Of a DNA stretch of 64,000 nucleotides, positions 44,217-53,862 are shown one piece after another. The stretch is taken from assembly GCF_014649775.1 (NCBI RefSeq), contig NZ_BMTR01000006.1, positions 186,001 through 250,000 on the forward strand, read 5' to 3'. This DNA comes from Streptomyces longisporoflavus. GTDB lineage: Bacteria; Actinomycetota; Actinomycetes; Streptomycetales; Streptomycetaceae. The notes below the pieces were generated by a model. It was not told the DNA's origin. It made no database searches and was given only the letters and a program-made list of their open reading frames with translations. How positions within the stretch are numbered: the stretch's first letter is position 1; each line of letters starts with the position of its first letter. The translations under genes and the position numbers were made by a program.

Positions 44217-44234
44217 GTCACCCCGCGGGGTGAC
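44217..44234. promoter_or_regulatory. 18-bp perfect palindrome upstream of the conservon
   Basis: GTCACCCCGCGGGGTGAC is perfectly self-complementary. It lies in the 428-base gap between cvnA and the divergent VOC gene, nearer cvnA. It could be an operator or a small hairpin with no loop; I know of no assigned regulator. Confidence 0.55.
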
Positions 44235-44520
44235 GCGGACGGTGAGGCGGAACAGTCCCCCGTGGAGAGGACTTCGTCGTGATCCCGTCCCCTCGAACAT
44301 GGCTGCGTGGTAGTGGAGTTCGACTCTGTGCCGGTGATCATACGGCCGATCGGCCCCAAGCGGAGACCTTCGTTCAGGGTCGGTCTCGTACGGGCCGACG
44401 AGGTGCATGGCCGCGGCCGGGCAGGGCACCCGGACAGTCACGAGGCGGCCGGTCGGGACGGCCGCCGCCCCCTGTCACCGACTTCACGAACCCCGCCCAC
44501 TTCGACTTCAGAGGATCCCC
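44235..44520. other. Remainder of the cvnA-VOC intergenic region
   Basis: No supportable gene in this stretch. It must contain the promoter of the VOC gene at 44521; I cannot identify clear -35 and -10 elements. Confidence 0.4.
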
Positions 44521-44904
44521 ATGGCCGTACGGAAGACACCCGTTCTCGTCCTGGACTGTGCCCAGCCCGAAGACCTCGCGGAGTTCTACGCGGGGCTGCT
44601 CGGCGGCACGGCGAGACTGAGCAAGGACCCCGACTACGTCGAGGTCTTCGACGAGGACGGCATCCGCCTGGCGATCCACCGGGACTACGGTTACGCGCCT
44701 CCGAGCTGGCCCCGGCCGGAGGACTCGCAGCAGGCGCACCTGAGGATCCTGGTGGCCCGCGGCGACATGGACGAGGCGGAGCGCGAGGCCGTCGGCCTCG
44801 GCGCCCGGCCCGTGGACACCAAGGACAACTCGGGCCCCCGTGACACCCGGACCTACAGCGATCCGGCCGGCCATTCGTTCATCCTGGCCGTTACCGCCGA
44901 CTGA
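44521..44904 (+). CDS. VOC-superfamily (glyoxalase-like) protein
   Basis: A 127-residue protein with two beta-alpha-beta-beta-beta units (PVLVLDCAQPEDLAEFYAGL, LGG; AHLRILVARGDMDEAEREAV; closing TYSDPAGHSFILAV). It is a paralogue of the protein at 12512-12886. The metal-ligand positions of classical glyoxalase are not evident, so function is unknown; antibiotic-binding or small-molecule isomerase roles are known in the superfamily. The ATG at 44521 follows AGAGGA. Confidence 0.85.
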   Translation: MAVRKTPVLVLDCAQPEDLAEFYAGLLGGTARLSKDPDYVEVFDEDGIRLAIHRDYGYAPPSWPRPEDSQQAHLRILVARGDMDEAEREAVGLGARPVDTKDNSGPRDTRTYSDPAGHSFILAVTAD

Positions 44905-44935
44905 CCGAGGCCCCTGCCCGCCCCGCGGGTCCCGC

Positions 44936-45184
44936 TCAGTCGGCGGGCTCGTCCGGCACCGGCTGGTCCGGGTGCACGCCGCCCGTGTGCGGCGCGCCGC
45001 GCCGGCCGGTGCCCGCCTCGTCCGTGTCCGGCACGTCGTCGTCGGCGTCCGGGGCGTTGCCGGTGGTGGCCGACTCGTCCTGCGGCTCCCAGTGGTCCTC
45101 TCCGTCCGACGCCTGCTGATCGGGCAGGTCCCTCGGCACGGGCTTGTCTTCCTCGTCCCGCGTTCCGGGCAGCTCCTCGCTCAC
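44936..45184 (-). CDS. Small acidic, disordered hypothetical protein
   Basis: An 82-residue protein very rich in Asp, Glu, Pro and Gly (EELPGTRDEEDKPVPRDLPD, DADDDVPDTDEAGTG) without hydrophobic segments or known motifs, probably intrinsically disordered. The GTG at 45184 has a good GGAGGAA site; the longer start at 45208 is less likely. It is convergent with the VOC gene. No function can be proposed. Confidence 0.6.
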   Translation of the reverse strand: MSEELPGTRDEEDKPVPRDLPDQQASDGEDHWEPQDESATTGNAPDADDDVPDTDEAGTGRRGAPHTGGVHPDQPVPDEPAD

Positions 45185-45378
45185 GGTGTTCCTCCAGTGC
45201 TTCGTCACTTCGTTCCGCGCGGTCCCACGGCGGCTTCCGGTGCGGTGCCCCGGCTACCCGTCGTCGCGGCGGCGACACCTCGTACGGGTTCACGGTGGAC
45301 CGCGGACGCCGGGCGGGCCACACGGGCGGGGCCGGATGCGGTAGCCCCGGGCACCGTGCGCCGCCCCGCACACGGGCG

Positions 45379-45915
45379 TCACGGGCGCCAGTACAGCGCC
45401 GGGTCCGGGTGGTCGGTGAAGCCGAGGTCGCGGTAGAGCGGCTCGCCCTCGGGGGAGGCGTACAGATCCACGCGGGCCACCTCGCGTTCCCGGAACCAGC
45501 CGAGCAGGCCCCGCATGAGCGAACGGCTGTAGCCGCGCCGCCGGTGAGCCGGGTCGGTGACCACGCCGATCACGAGCCCGACCCGGCCGTTGCGCAGATG
45601 CGGGCCCGGAAGCCGCTGCTCGACCGAGCCGACGGCGCACGCGGCGAGGCCCCGCTCCCCGTCCACGACGAGAATCCGCATGCCGCCCGTGGCCGTCTGC
45701 TCCTTCAGGACCACGGACAGGGCATGGCGCCATCCGTCGTCCCCCGACGACGGGTCGAAGTACTCGCCGCCGAGATTCCCGAACAGCAGCGCCCGCAGGC
45801 GTACGAGCTCCGGAATGTCGTCCTGCGTCGCCTGCCGTACGCGGGCACGGTCTGCGTGGTTGCCGTGGTTGCCGTGGTCGAGGCGGTCTCCGTGGTCTTC
45901 GGTGCGTCGAGTCAT
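45379..45915 (-). CDS. GNAT-family N-acetyltransferase
   Basis: A 178-residue acetyltransferase. Motif A, the acetyl-CoA pyrophosphate loop, is GLVIGVVTDPAHRRRGYSRS, followed by the GLLGWFREREVARVDLYASP helix-strand and LYRDLGF, a common GNAT ending. The N-terminus holds a HGNHGNH repeat encoded by TGGTTGCCG-type repeats and may not be essential. Its start is only 26 bases from the divergent gene at 45942. The acceptor substrate is unknown. Confidence 0.88.
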   Translation of the reverse strand: MTRRTEDHGDRLDHGNHGNHADRARVRQATQDDIPELVRLRALLFGNLGGEYFDPSSGDDGWRHALSVVLKEQTATGGMRILVVDGERGLAACAVGSVEQRLPGPHLRNGRVGLVIGVVTDPAHRRRGYSRSLMRGLLGWFREREVARVDLYASPEGEPLYRDLGFTDHPDPALYWRP

Positions 45916-45941
45916 GCCGGTCAGCCTGCTGTAATGGCCTT

Positions 45942-46838
45942 GTGCACCTCAACCCTTACGGCGAGGAGGTCGTGGACCTTAGCGGCATGGCCGCGGGCGA
46001 CGACGCGCTGCTCGGTGTCAACGCGGGCTTCTTCGTCATGGAGGGCAAGGACGGTGTGCCGGGCGCGGCGGCGACCGGCGGCCGGATCGCGGCGGTGCTG
46101 CGCGGCGACGGCCTGCACCCCGAGTTCAGGAAGCTCACCACGCGGCTCCGGGTCCGCGCGGGCGCGGCGTCCGCGGTCGTGGACGGCGTCAACCGCGTGC
46201 CCGGCCTGGTGCGCAATTGCGGCGGTGTCGGCGGCGACGCCCCCACCCAGCGTCCGCAGCACGACGTGACCTGCACCGACCCGGACGAGATCGTGAAGTT
46301 CACCGACGAGCTCGGCGCGGACACCCCGGCGGGCGACGGCGTGGAGGCGGTCATCGACGCGGCCGGACGCGTCCGGGAGCTGCGTCCGCGCGGCGGCGTC
46401 GTGCCCGCAGGCGGCAGTGTCCTCGCGGGCATCGGCACCGGCGCCTCCTGGCTGCGTACGCATGCGAAGCCGGGCGGCGGAGTGAAGGTGCGGGAGCGGA
46501 TCCTGGACGAGCGGGGCCGCGAGCTGGAGCTCGGGCCCGGGGACGACATCGTCAACGGCGGCCCCGAGCTGGTGCGCGACGGCAAGGTCGCGGTGAACTA
46601 CGCGGGCGACGGCATCGAGCGCGCCGGCGACCGTTCCTTCGCCTACACCTGGGGCATCAAGCGCAATCCGCTCGGCCTCAATGAAGGGGCGGAGCTGATG
46701 AAGTCGCTCGGCGCGGTGCGTGCCATGGCCCTGGACGGCGGCGGCTCCGTGACGATGGCGGTGAACGGCAAGGTGATCAACTCGCCGTCGGACGGTTCCG
46801 AGCGCCCGGTGGGCGACGCGCTCCTGCTGTCGCGCTGA
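45942..46838 (+). CDS. Phosphodiester glycosidase-like (NAGPA) protein, apparently 5'-truncated
   Basis: A 298-residue protein with the core of the NAGPA/phosphodiester glycosidase family: DALLGVNAGFFVMEGKDG near the start, and near the end GDRSFAYTWGIKRNP, AVRAMALDGGGSVTMAVNGK and ERPVGDALLLSR. Relatives normally have a signal peptide and 100 or more residues before the VNAGFF strand; here that strand begins at about residue 25 and no signal is present. The start (GTG) lies 26 bases from a divergent GNAT gene. A loss of the 5' part, for example by a deletion that brought the GNAT gene in, is likely. It may be inactive or cytoplasmic. Confidence 0.7.
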   Translation: MHLNPYGEEVVDLSGMAAGDDALLGVNAGFFVMEGKDGVPGAAATGGRIAAVLRGDGLHPEFRKLTTRLRVRAGAASAVVDGVNRVPGLVRNCGGVGGDAPTQRPQHDVTCTDPDEIVKFTDELGADTPAGDGVEAVIDAAGRVRELRPRGGVVPAGGSVLAGIGTGASWLRTHAKPGGGVKVRERILDERGRELELGPGDDIVNGGPELVRDGKVAVNYAGDGIERAGDRSFAYTWGIKRNPLGLNEGAELMKSLGAVRAMALDGGGSVTMAVNGKVINSPSDGSERPVGDALLLSR

Positions 46839-46925
46839 CGCACCGACGCCGGTACTCGCACGATCCGCCACGGAGCGTCATGGACGCTACGGTCTGTGAC
46901 GTACGGAATCGGGGCCGCTTCGTGA

Positions 46926-49208
<2,283 letters not shown>

Positions 49209-49231
49209 GCCCGAACGCGCCCGACACAGGC

Positions 49232-49263
49232 CCGCCCCGGCAGCGACACCGCTGCCGGGGCGG
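49232..49263 (+). terminator. Perfect 13-bp hairpin after icd
   Basis: CCGCCCCGGCAGC and its complement enclose a 6-base loop (GACACC), 24 bases after the icd stop. Confidence 0.9.
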
Positions 49264-49308
49264 ACCCGTATCCACCCCCGGGAACGGCGTCGGGCAGGAT
49301 CACCTTCC

Positions 49309-49845
49309 ATGGCACCGCCCCCGATCACATTCCCCTGGCCCACCACCCTGACCACGGACCGCCTCGTCCTGCGCCCGATCGAACCCGGTGACGTCCCCGC
49401 GATGACGCGCCTCTGGACGGACACGGAGGTCCGCCGCCATCTCGGCGGCCCGGTCGACGAAGAGACACTTCGCCTGCGCGAGCAGCACTGCGTCGGCGCC
49501 CGCGGCGCTTTCTGCGTGACGCTGCGTGCGGACGGGCCGGTCGTCGGCGGCGTCCAGCTGGAACCCGACCCGCGCCGGGCGGGACGCGCCGAGGTGTCGT
49601 ATCAACTGCTGCCCGAGCACTGGGGGTTCGGGTACGGGCGTGAGGCGGTGGCCGCCGTGGTCGGCTGGGCGTGCGAGGCGACGGCCCTCGAAGGCTCGCA
49701 GGTGGTCGCGGTCACGCAGGAGGCCAACGGCCGGTCGCGTCGGCTGCTCGAGTCGATCGGGATGGAGCGGGCGGAGACGTTCGTCGAATGGGGCGCGGCG
49801 CAGGTCCTGTACGTCGCCGGTCCGCGGCGGCCGGATCGCCGGTGA
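49309..49845 (+). CDS. GNAT-family N-acetyltransferase (RimJ/RimL-like)
   Basis: A 178-residue acetyltransferase of the RimJ/L group: [20 protein letters not shown] at the N-terminus, [20 protein letters not shown] as acetyl-CoA loop, and [20 protein letters not shown] followed by [15 protein letters not shown] near the C-terminus. It may acetylate ribosomal proteins, amines or antibiotics; the substrate is unknown. The ATG at 49309 is the only well-placed start. Confidence 0.9.
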   Translation: MAPPPITFPWPTTLTTDRLVLRPIEPGDVPAMTRLWTDTEVRRHLGGPVDEETLRLREQHCVGARGAFCVTLRADGPVVGGVQLEPDPRRAGRAEVSYQLLPEHWGFGYGREAVAAVVGWACEATALEGSQVVAVTQEANGRSRRLLESIGMERAETFVEWGAAQVLYVAGPRRPDRR

Positions 49846-49874
49846 CGCGTGCGGCAATGCCCATTCCCTATTTC

Positions 49875-49888
49875 TGGAACGCGTTCTA
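49875..49888. promoter_or_regulatory. KstR-type operator upstream of the acyl-CoA dehydrogenase gene
   Basis: TGGAACGCGTTCTA fits the KstR consensus TnnAACnnGTTnnA at all fixed positions. It lies 54 bases before the start of the acyl-CoA dehydrogenase. KstR is the TetR-type repressor of cholesterol catabolism in actinobacteria; its gene is not in this window. Confidence 0.65.
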
Positions 49889-49941
49889 CTGTGTGCGCCG
49901 TCAAGCCCGAGCCGGGAGAGCCAGCGAACGCAGGAGGGGCC

Positions 49942-51132
49942 GTGCACCTCGAATACACGCCTGAGCAGCGGCAGTTGCGCACCGAGCTGCGCGCGTACTT
50001 CGCCGAGCTGGTGCCCGACAACCCCTACGCGCGATACGACGACCCCGCAGCGCAGAAGCAGTTCTACCGGGAGACCATCCGCAGGCTCGGCGCCGACGGC
50101 TGGCTCGGGGTCGGCTGGCCCGAGGAGTACGGCGGGCGCGGGCTCTCGCCGATGGAGCAGTTCATCTTCTTCGACGAGGCAGCCCAGGCAGGCGTCCCGC
50201 TGCCGCTGATGGCCCTGAACACCGTCGGACCGACCCTGATGCGGTACGGCACCGACGAACAGAAGGCGTACTTCCTGCCCAAGATCCTCTCGGGTGAGCT
50301 GGACTTCGCCATCGGCTACAGCGAGCCGGACGCGGGCACCGACCTCGCGGCCCTGAAGACGAGGGCGGTCAGGGAGGGCGACGAGGACACGGGCCACTAC
50401 ACGGTCAACGGGCAGAAGATCTGGACGACCAACGGCGACACCGCCGACTGGGTCTGGCTCGCCGTGCGCACCGACCCCGACGCCCCCGCCCACAAGGGCA
50501 TCACCATGCTCCTCGTGCCGACCTCGGACCCCGGATACTCCTGCACCATCATCAACACCCTCGCCTCGCACGACACCACGGCCAGCTACTACGAGAACAT
50601 CCGCGTCCCGGTCTCGCGCCGCGTGGGCGAGGAGAACAAGGGCTGGCGGCTCATCACCAACCAGCTCAACCACGAACGCGTCACCCTCGCCGCGCACGGC
50701 ACCATGGCCATCCGCGCCTTCCACGACGTGCAGCGCTGGGCCGCCGACACCAAGCTCGCCGACGGGCGCCGCGTCATCGACCTCGGCTGGGTGCGCGGGC
50801 GGCTGGCCCGGACGCACGCCAAGCTGGACGCGATGAAACTCCTCAACTGGCAGATGGTGAACGCCGTCCAGGAAGGCACCCTCACCCCCCAGGACGCCTC
50901 TGCCGTGAAGGTCTACGGCTCCGAGGCGCGCAGGGAGGCGTACGCCTGGCTCATGGAGGTGGTCGGCTCGGCGGGCGCCCTCAAGGAAGGCTCCGCGGGC
51001 GCCGTGCTCCACGGCGAACTGGAACGCGGCTACCGCAGCGCCGTCATCTTCACCTTCGGCGGCGGCAACAACGAGATCCAGCGCGAGATCATCTCCTGGA
51101 TCGGCCTGGGGATGCCGCGAGTACGCCGCTGA
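49942..51132 (+). CDS. Acyl-CoA dehydrogenase, probably sterol-related
   Basis: A 396-residue FAD enzyme of the acyl-CoA dehydrogenase superfamily. The N-terminal helical domain includes DGWLGVGWPEEYGGRGLSPM, the FAD loop is FAIGYSEPDAGTDLAALKTR and KIWTTNGDTADWVWLAVRTD, and the C-terminal helices end FGGGNNEIQREIISWIGLGM. This branch lacks the usual catalytic Glu context of short-chain dehydrogenases and resembles the FadE types of mycobacterial steroid catabolism. The upstream KstR-type box supports a role in sterol side-chain degradation. The GTG at 49942 follows AGGAGGGG. No heteromeric FadE partner is adjacent. Confidence 0.88.
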   Translation: MHLEYTPEQRQLRTELRAYFAELVPDNPYARYDDPAAQKQFYRETIRRLGADGWLGVGWPEEYGGRGLSPMEQFIFFDEAAQAGVPLPLMALNTVGPTLMRYGTDEQKAYFLPKILSGELDFAIGYSEPDAGTDLAALKTRAVREGDEDTGHYTVNGQKIWTTNGDTADWVWLAVRTDPDAPAHKGITMLLVPTSDPGYSCTIINTLASHDTTASYYENIRVPVSRRVGEENKGWRLITNQLNHERVTLAAHGTMAIRAFHDVQRWAADTKLADGRRVIDLGWVRGRLARTHAKLDAMKLLNWQMVNAVQEGTLTPQDASAVKVYGSEARREAYAWLMEVVGSAGALKEGSAGAVLHGELERGYRSAVIFTFGGGNNEIQREIISWIGLGMPRVRR

Positions 51133-51169
51133 CCCGGGGCCCTTTCCTCCGCTGCTCCCTGACCGGTCC

Positions 51170-51667
51170 TCACCGGTCGTCGTGCAGGGCGATGCTGACC
51201 GTGACGCTCTTGCCGACATTCTCGTGCCGCACCTCGAAGCGCTGGGCCACGGCCAGCACGATCTCCAGTCCGTGCTGGCCCACCCGGCCCGTGTCGGCGG
51301 CACGGGCCTGCGGCAGGACCGCCCCGGAGTCCCATACCGCCACCTCGACCGTTCCGTCGACGATACGCAGGTCCACCAGGACGGGGCCGGGAGCGTACTT
51401 GAGGGCGTTGGTCACCAGCTCGCTCACGACCAACTGCGTCAGATCCGTGGCGCGCCGCGAGACCCGCAGGCCGTGATCGGCCTGTATCCGGGCCAGGAAG
51501 CCGGCGGCCAGATGCCGTGCCCTGCCGATGCATTCGCTGGTCCCGTCCAGCTCGAAGGCGAACTCCGCGAACTCCGCAGTCCCAGCGATCTCACCGGTCT
51601 CTGCGGTCCCAGCGGTCCCAGCGGTCTCCGTGGCCGGTTCGTCCGGCGCTCTGCCGTCGTCACGCAC
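51170..51667 (-). CDS. RsbW-like ATP-binding anti-sigma regulatory protein
   Basis: A 165-residue HATPase of the anti-sigma (RsbW/SpoIIAB-like) kind: LTQLVVSELVTNALKYAPGP (N-box), VAVWDSGAVLP (a weak G1 box), and GRVGQHGLEIVLAVAQRFEV (G2 box). The first 38 residues form a low-complexity Glu/Thr/Gly/Ala stretch encoded by short 9-base-type repeats. It diverges from the STAS antagonist gene at 51857, making a plausible RsbW-RsbV pair beside the stressosome operon. No SigB-type sigma gene is in the window, so the target sigma factor is elsewhere. Confidence 0.85.
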   Translation of the reverse strand: MRDDGRAPDEPATETAGTAGTAETGEIAGTAEFAEFAFELDGTSECIGRARHLAAGFLARIQADHGLRVSRRATDLTQLVVSELVTNALKYAPGPVLVDLRIVDGTVEVAVWDSGAVLPQARAADTGRVGQHGLEIVLAVAQRFEVRHENVGKSVTVSIALHDDR

Positions 51668-51856
51668 GGCCCGGCCCGCAGATCATTCGCCCCATCTACC
51701 CGTTCCCGATCGTGCCGGCGATTCATGCCCGCGATGTTGGCCCGGTGCCCCTTGCGTACGTCCTCCCCGAACTGCCGGGCATCGTGTGTACGTTACCGCC
51801 GCGAGGACACACAGGGCCCGAAATGTGCAAGCATCGTCAGCATGTCTGAGGAACGA

Positions 51857-52219
51857 ATGGCAAGCAGCGAACGAGCCCGGCAGGTCGAACAGTTCTCCAT
51901 CGTGTCCACGCCGCTCGACGACGTCACCGTTCTCACGCTCGCCGGCGAGATCGACCTGGACACCAGCGTCCACGTACGCCAGGCGCTCGAAGCAGTCGGC
52001 GCGCCCGGTGCCCGCGTCGTCATCGATCTGCGCCGGGTCACCTTCATAGACTCCAGCGGCATCAACGTCTTCATCGCAGGTCACCGGGCTCTCACCGAGG
52101 TGGGCGGCAGGCTGCGGCTCGCCGGCCCCGCGGAGCCCGTGGCCCGAACACTGGAGATCGTCGGCATCGACACCCTCGTCGACATCTTTCCCACGCTCGG
52201 CGAGGCCCTCGACAGCTGA
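51857..52219 (+). CDS. STAS-domain anti-sigma factor antagonist (RsbV-like)
   Basis: A 120-residue STAS protein: VTVLTLAGEIDLDTSVHVRQ at the start, and RVVIDLRRVTFIDSSGINVF, in which the DSSG serine is the site phosphorylated by the RsbW-type kinase. The ATG at 51857 has GAGG 5 bases upstream; the in-frame ATG at 51842 would add five residues. When dephosphorylated by a PP2C phosphatase, such as those encoded next door, it would bind the anti-sigma kinase and free the sigma factor. It converges with the receiver/phosphatase gene, leaving 32 bases between. Confidence 0.9.
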   Translation: MASSERARQVEQFSIVSTPLDDVTVLTLAGEIDLDTSVHVRQALEAVGAPGARVVIDLRRVTFIDSSGINVFIAGHRALTEVGGRLRLAGPAEPVARTLEIVGIDTLVDIFPTLGEALDS

Positions 52220-52251
52220 CCCCTCCCGCGCCCCCTCCTCGGCCCGGCCGT

Positions 52252-53862
52252 TCATGATCCGTGCAAGTCGGCGGCGAGCAACGCGATGTCGTCGTCCTTG
52301 CCCCTGCCGAACGTGTCCAGGAGATGGTCGCTGAGGTCCTGCAGCCCGGCAGGACCGGTCGTGACCGCTTCCATGAAGGCGTCGAGCGTGGTGTTCAGCG
52401 ACGTGTTGCGCACCTCCACCAGGCCGTCGGTGACGAGCAGCAGCCGGGTGCCCGGCGGTGTGGCCAGGGTCGTCGGGGCCGGGTGGGGCGCACGCAGCCC
52501 GAGTATCGGTCCGTGCGGAGTGTGGAAGCGCGCGCTGCCGTCCGGGCCGACGAGGAGCGGGGGGATGTGACCGGCGTTGGCGATCTGCACACGCCGGCCC
52601 CCCGTCTCGACGAGGACCAGGCAGAGGGTGGCCGTCACGGTCGGGTGAGAGTGGGCCAGGAGGGCTTCGAGGCGGTCGAGGACCTGCTGCGGCGGGTGTC
52701 CTTCGATGGCGTAGGCGCGCAGCGCGTGGCGCAGCCCGCCCATCACGATGGCCGCGCCGAGCGAGTGGCCCAGTACATCGCCTATCGCCAGCAACAGGCC
52801 GTCGTCGGTGGGGATCGCCTCGTAGAAATCGCCGCCGATCTCCGCGTTCTCGGAGGCGGGCAGATAGCGGAAGGCCAGGTCGACGCCGTCGACCGCGGGA
52901 AGATCGTTCGGCAGCAGGGAGCGTTGCAGGGCGAGGGCGAGCGTGTGTTCCTCGTTGTAGGTCCGCAGCGCTTCGAGCGCCAGCGCGCAGGCGTGGGCCA
53001 GCTGTTGGAGAAGGTGTTCGTCGTCCGTCCCGGTGAGCGCGTCGGCGGGGACGGCGAGGCAGACAGGGGGGCGCCCGCGCTTGGTCCGCGCCACCGCCAT
53101 GGCGATGTGCCCGCCGAGGTGCCCGGTGCCGAGCAAAGCCTGCCACTGCCCCCGCGCGATCCGGGTGACCGTCGCACCGGTGCCGTCGCCCAGGCTCTGC
53201 TGGAGCAGCCGGTCGAGAACATCCGGCCGTGCCGCGTACGTCCGGACCGGGGCGGTCGGCCCGTCGCTCGTGCTGTGCACCGCCTGCCCTTCGGGCGACA
53301 GGAAGACCGCGCCGGCCGGGGATGACAGCAGCCGCGCGGCGCCCGAGGTGGCCGCGGAGGCGAAGGAGTGGAAGCCGACGGCGCTGTAGACGGACATGGT
53401 CGCCTGGTTGAGGGTGAGGAGCTGCCCCGCGAGTTGCTCCGCCCGGCGCCGCGCTCTCGCGTAGCGCAGCGTGGCGGTGACCGTGGCGAGCAGCTCGCCG
53501 GGGTCGAGGGGCTGGTTGAGGTAGGTGTCCGCGCCCCGCCGAAGCCCTTCGGCGTGATCCTCCGCGCTGACGGCCGACGCGGAGATGTGGATGACGGGCA
53601 GGGCGGTGGTGCGGGCGTTGCTCTTGATCTGCTCGCTCAGCTCGAAGCCGCTCATGTCCGGCAGGCGCACGTCCACGATGGCGATCTCCGGCAGGGGGGC
53701 GTCTGCCGCGGCGAGGTGCTTGAGGCCCTCGCCCGCGTCCTTCGCGCCGATCACGACGTGGCCCGCGCGCTCCAGCCAACTGGTGAGGAGGTAGAGGTTG
53801 GTCTCGCTGTCCTCGACGACCAGGATGGTGGCGGGATCGGTGTCCCGGGAGCTGTCGGTCAC
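52252..53862 (-). CDS. Receiver-GAF-PP2C (SpoIIE-type) phosphatase, stressosome output
   Basis: A 536-residue protein with three parts: a receiver domain (about 12-130; phosphoacceptor D64 in AIVDVRLPDMSG), a GAF-like domain (about 150-290) and a SpoIIE/PP2C phosphatase domain (about 300-535; EIGGDFYEAI, GDVLGHS, LVTDGLVEV, GKDDDIALL hold the metal aspartates). The conserved receiver lysine is replaced by Q117 (LNQPLD), so its switching may be unusual. The GTG start overlaps the histidine kinase gene by 4 bases. It probably dephosphorylates an RsbV-like antagonist when phosphorylated by the kinase upstream. Confidence 0.9.
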   Translation of the reverse strand: MTDSSRDTDPATILVVEDSETNLYLLTSWLERAGHVVIGAKDAGEGLKHLAAADAPLPEIAIVDVRLPDMSGFELSEQIKSNARTTALPVIHISASAVSAEDHAEGLRRGADTYLNQPLDPGELLATVTATLRYARARRRAEQLAGQLLTLNQATMSVYSAVGFHSFASAATSGAARLLSSPAGAVFLSPEGQAVHSTSDGPTAPVRTYAARPDVLDRLLQQSLGDGTGATVTRIARGQWQALLGTGHLGGHIAMAVARTKRGRPPVCLAVPADALTGTDDEHLLQQLAHACALALEALRTYNEEHTLALALQRSLLPNDLPAVDGVDLAFRYLPASENAEIGGDFYEAIPTDDGLLLAIGDVLGHSLGAAIVMGGLRHALRAYAIEGHPPQQVLDRLEALLAHSHPTVTATLCLVLVETGGRRVQIANAGHIPPLLVGPDGSARFHTPHGPILGLRAPHPAPTTLATPPGTRLLLVTDGLVEVRNTSLNTTLDAFMEAVTTGPAGLQDLSDHLLDTFGRGKDDDIALLAADLHGS

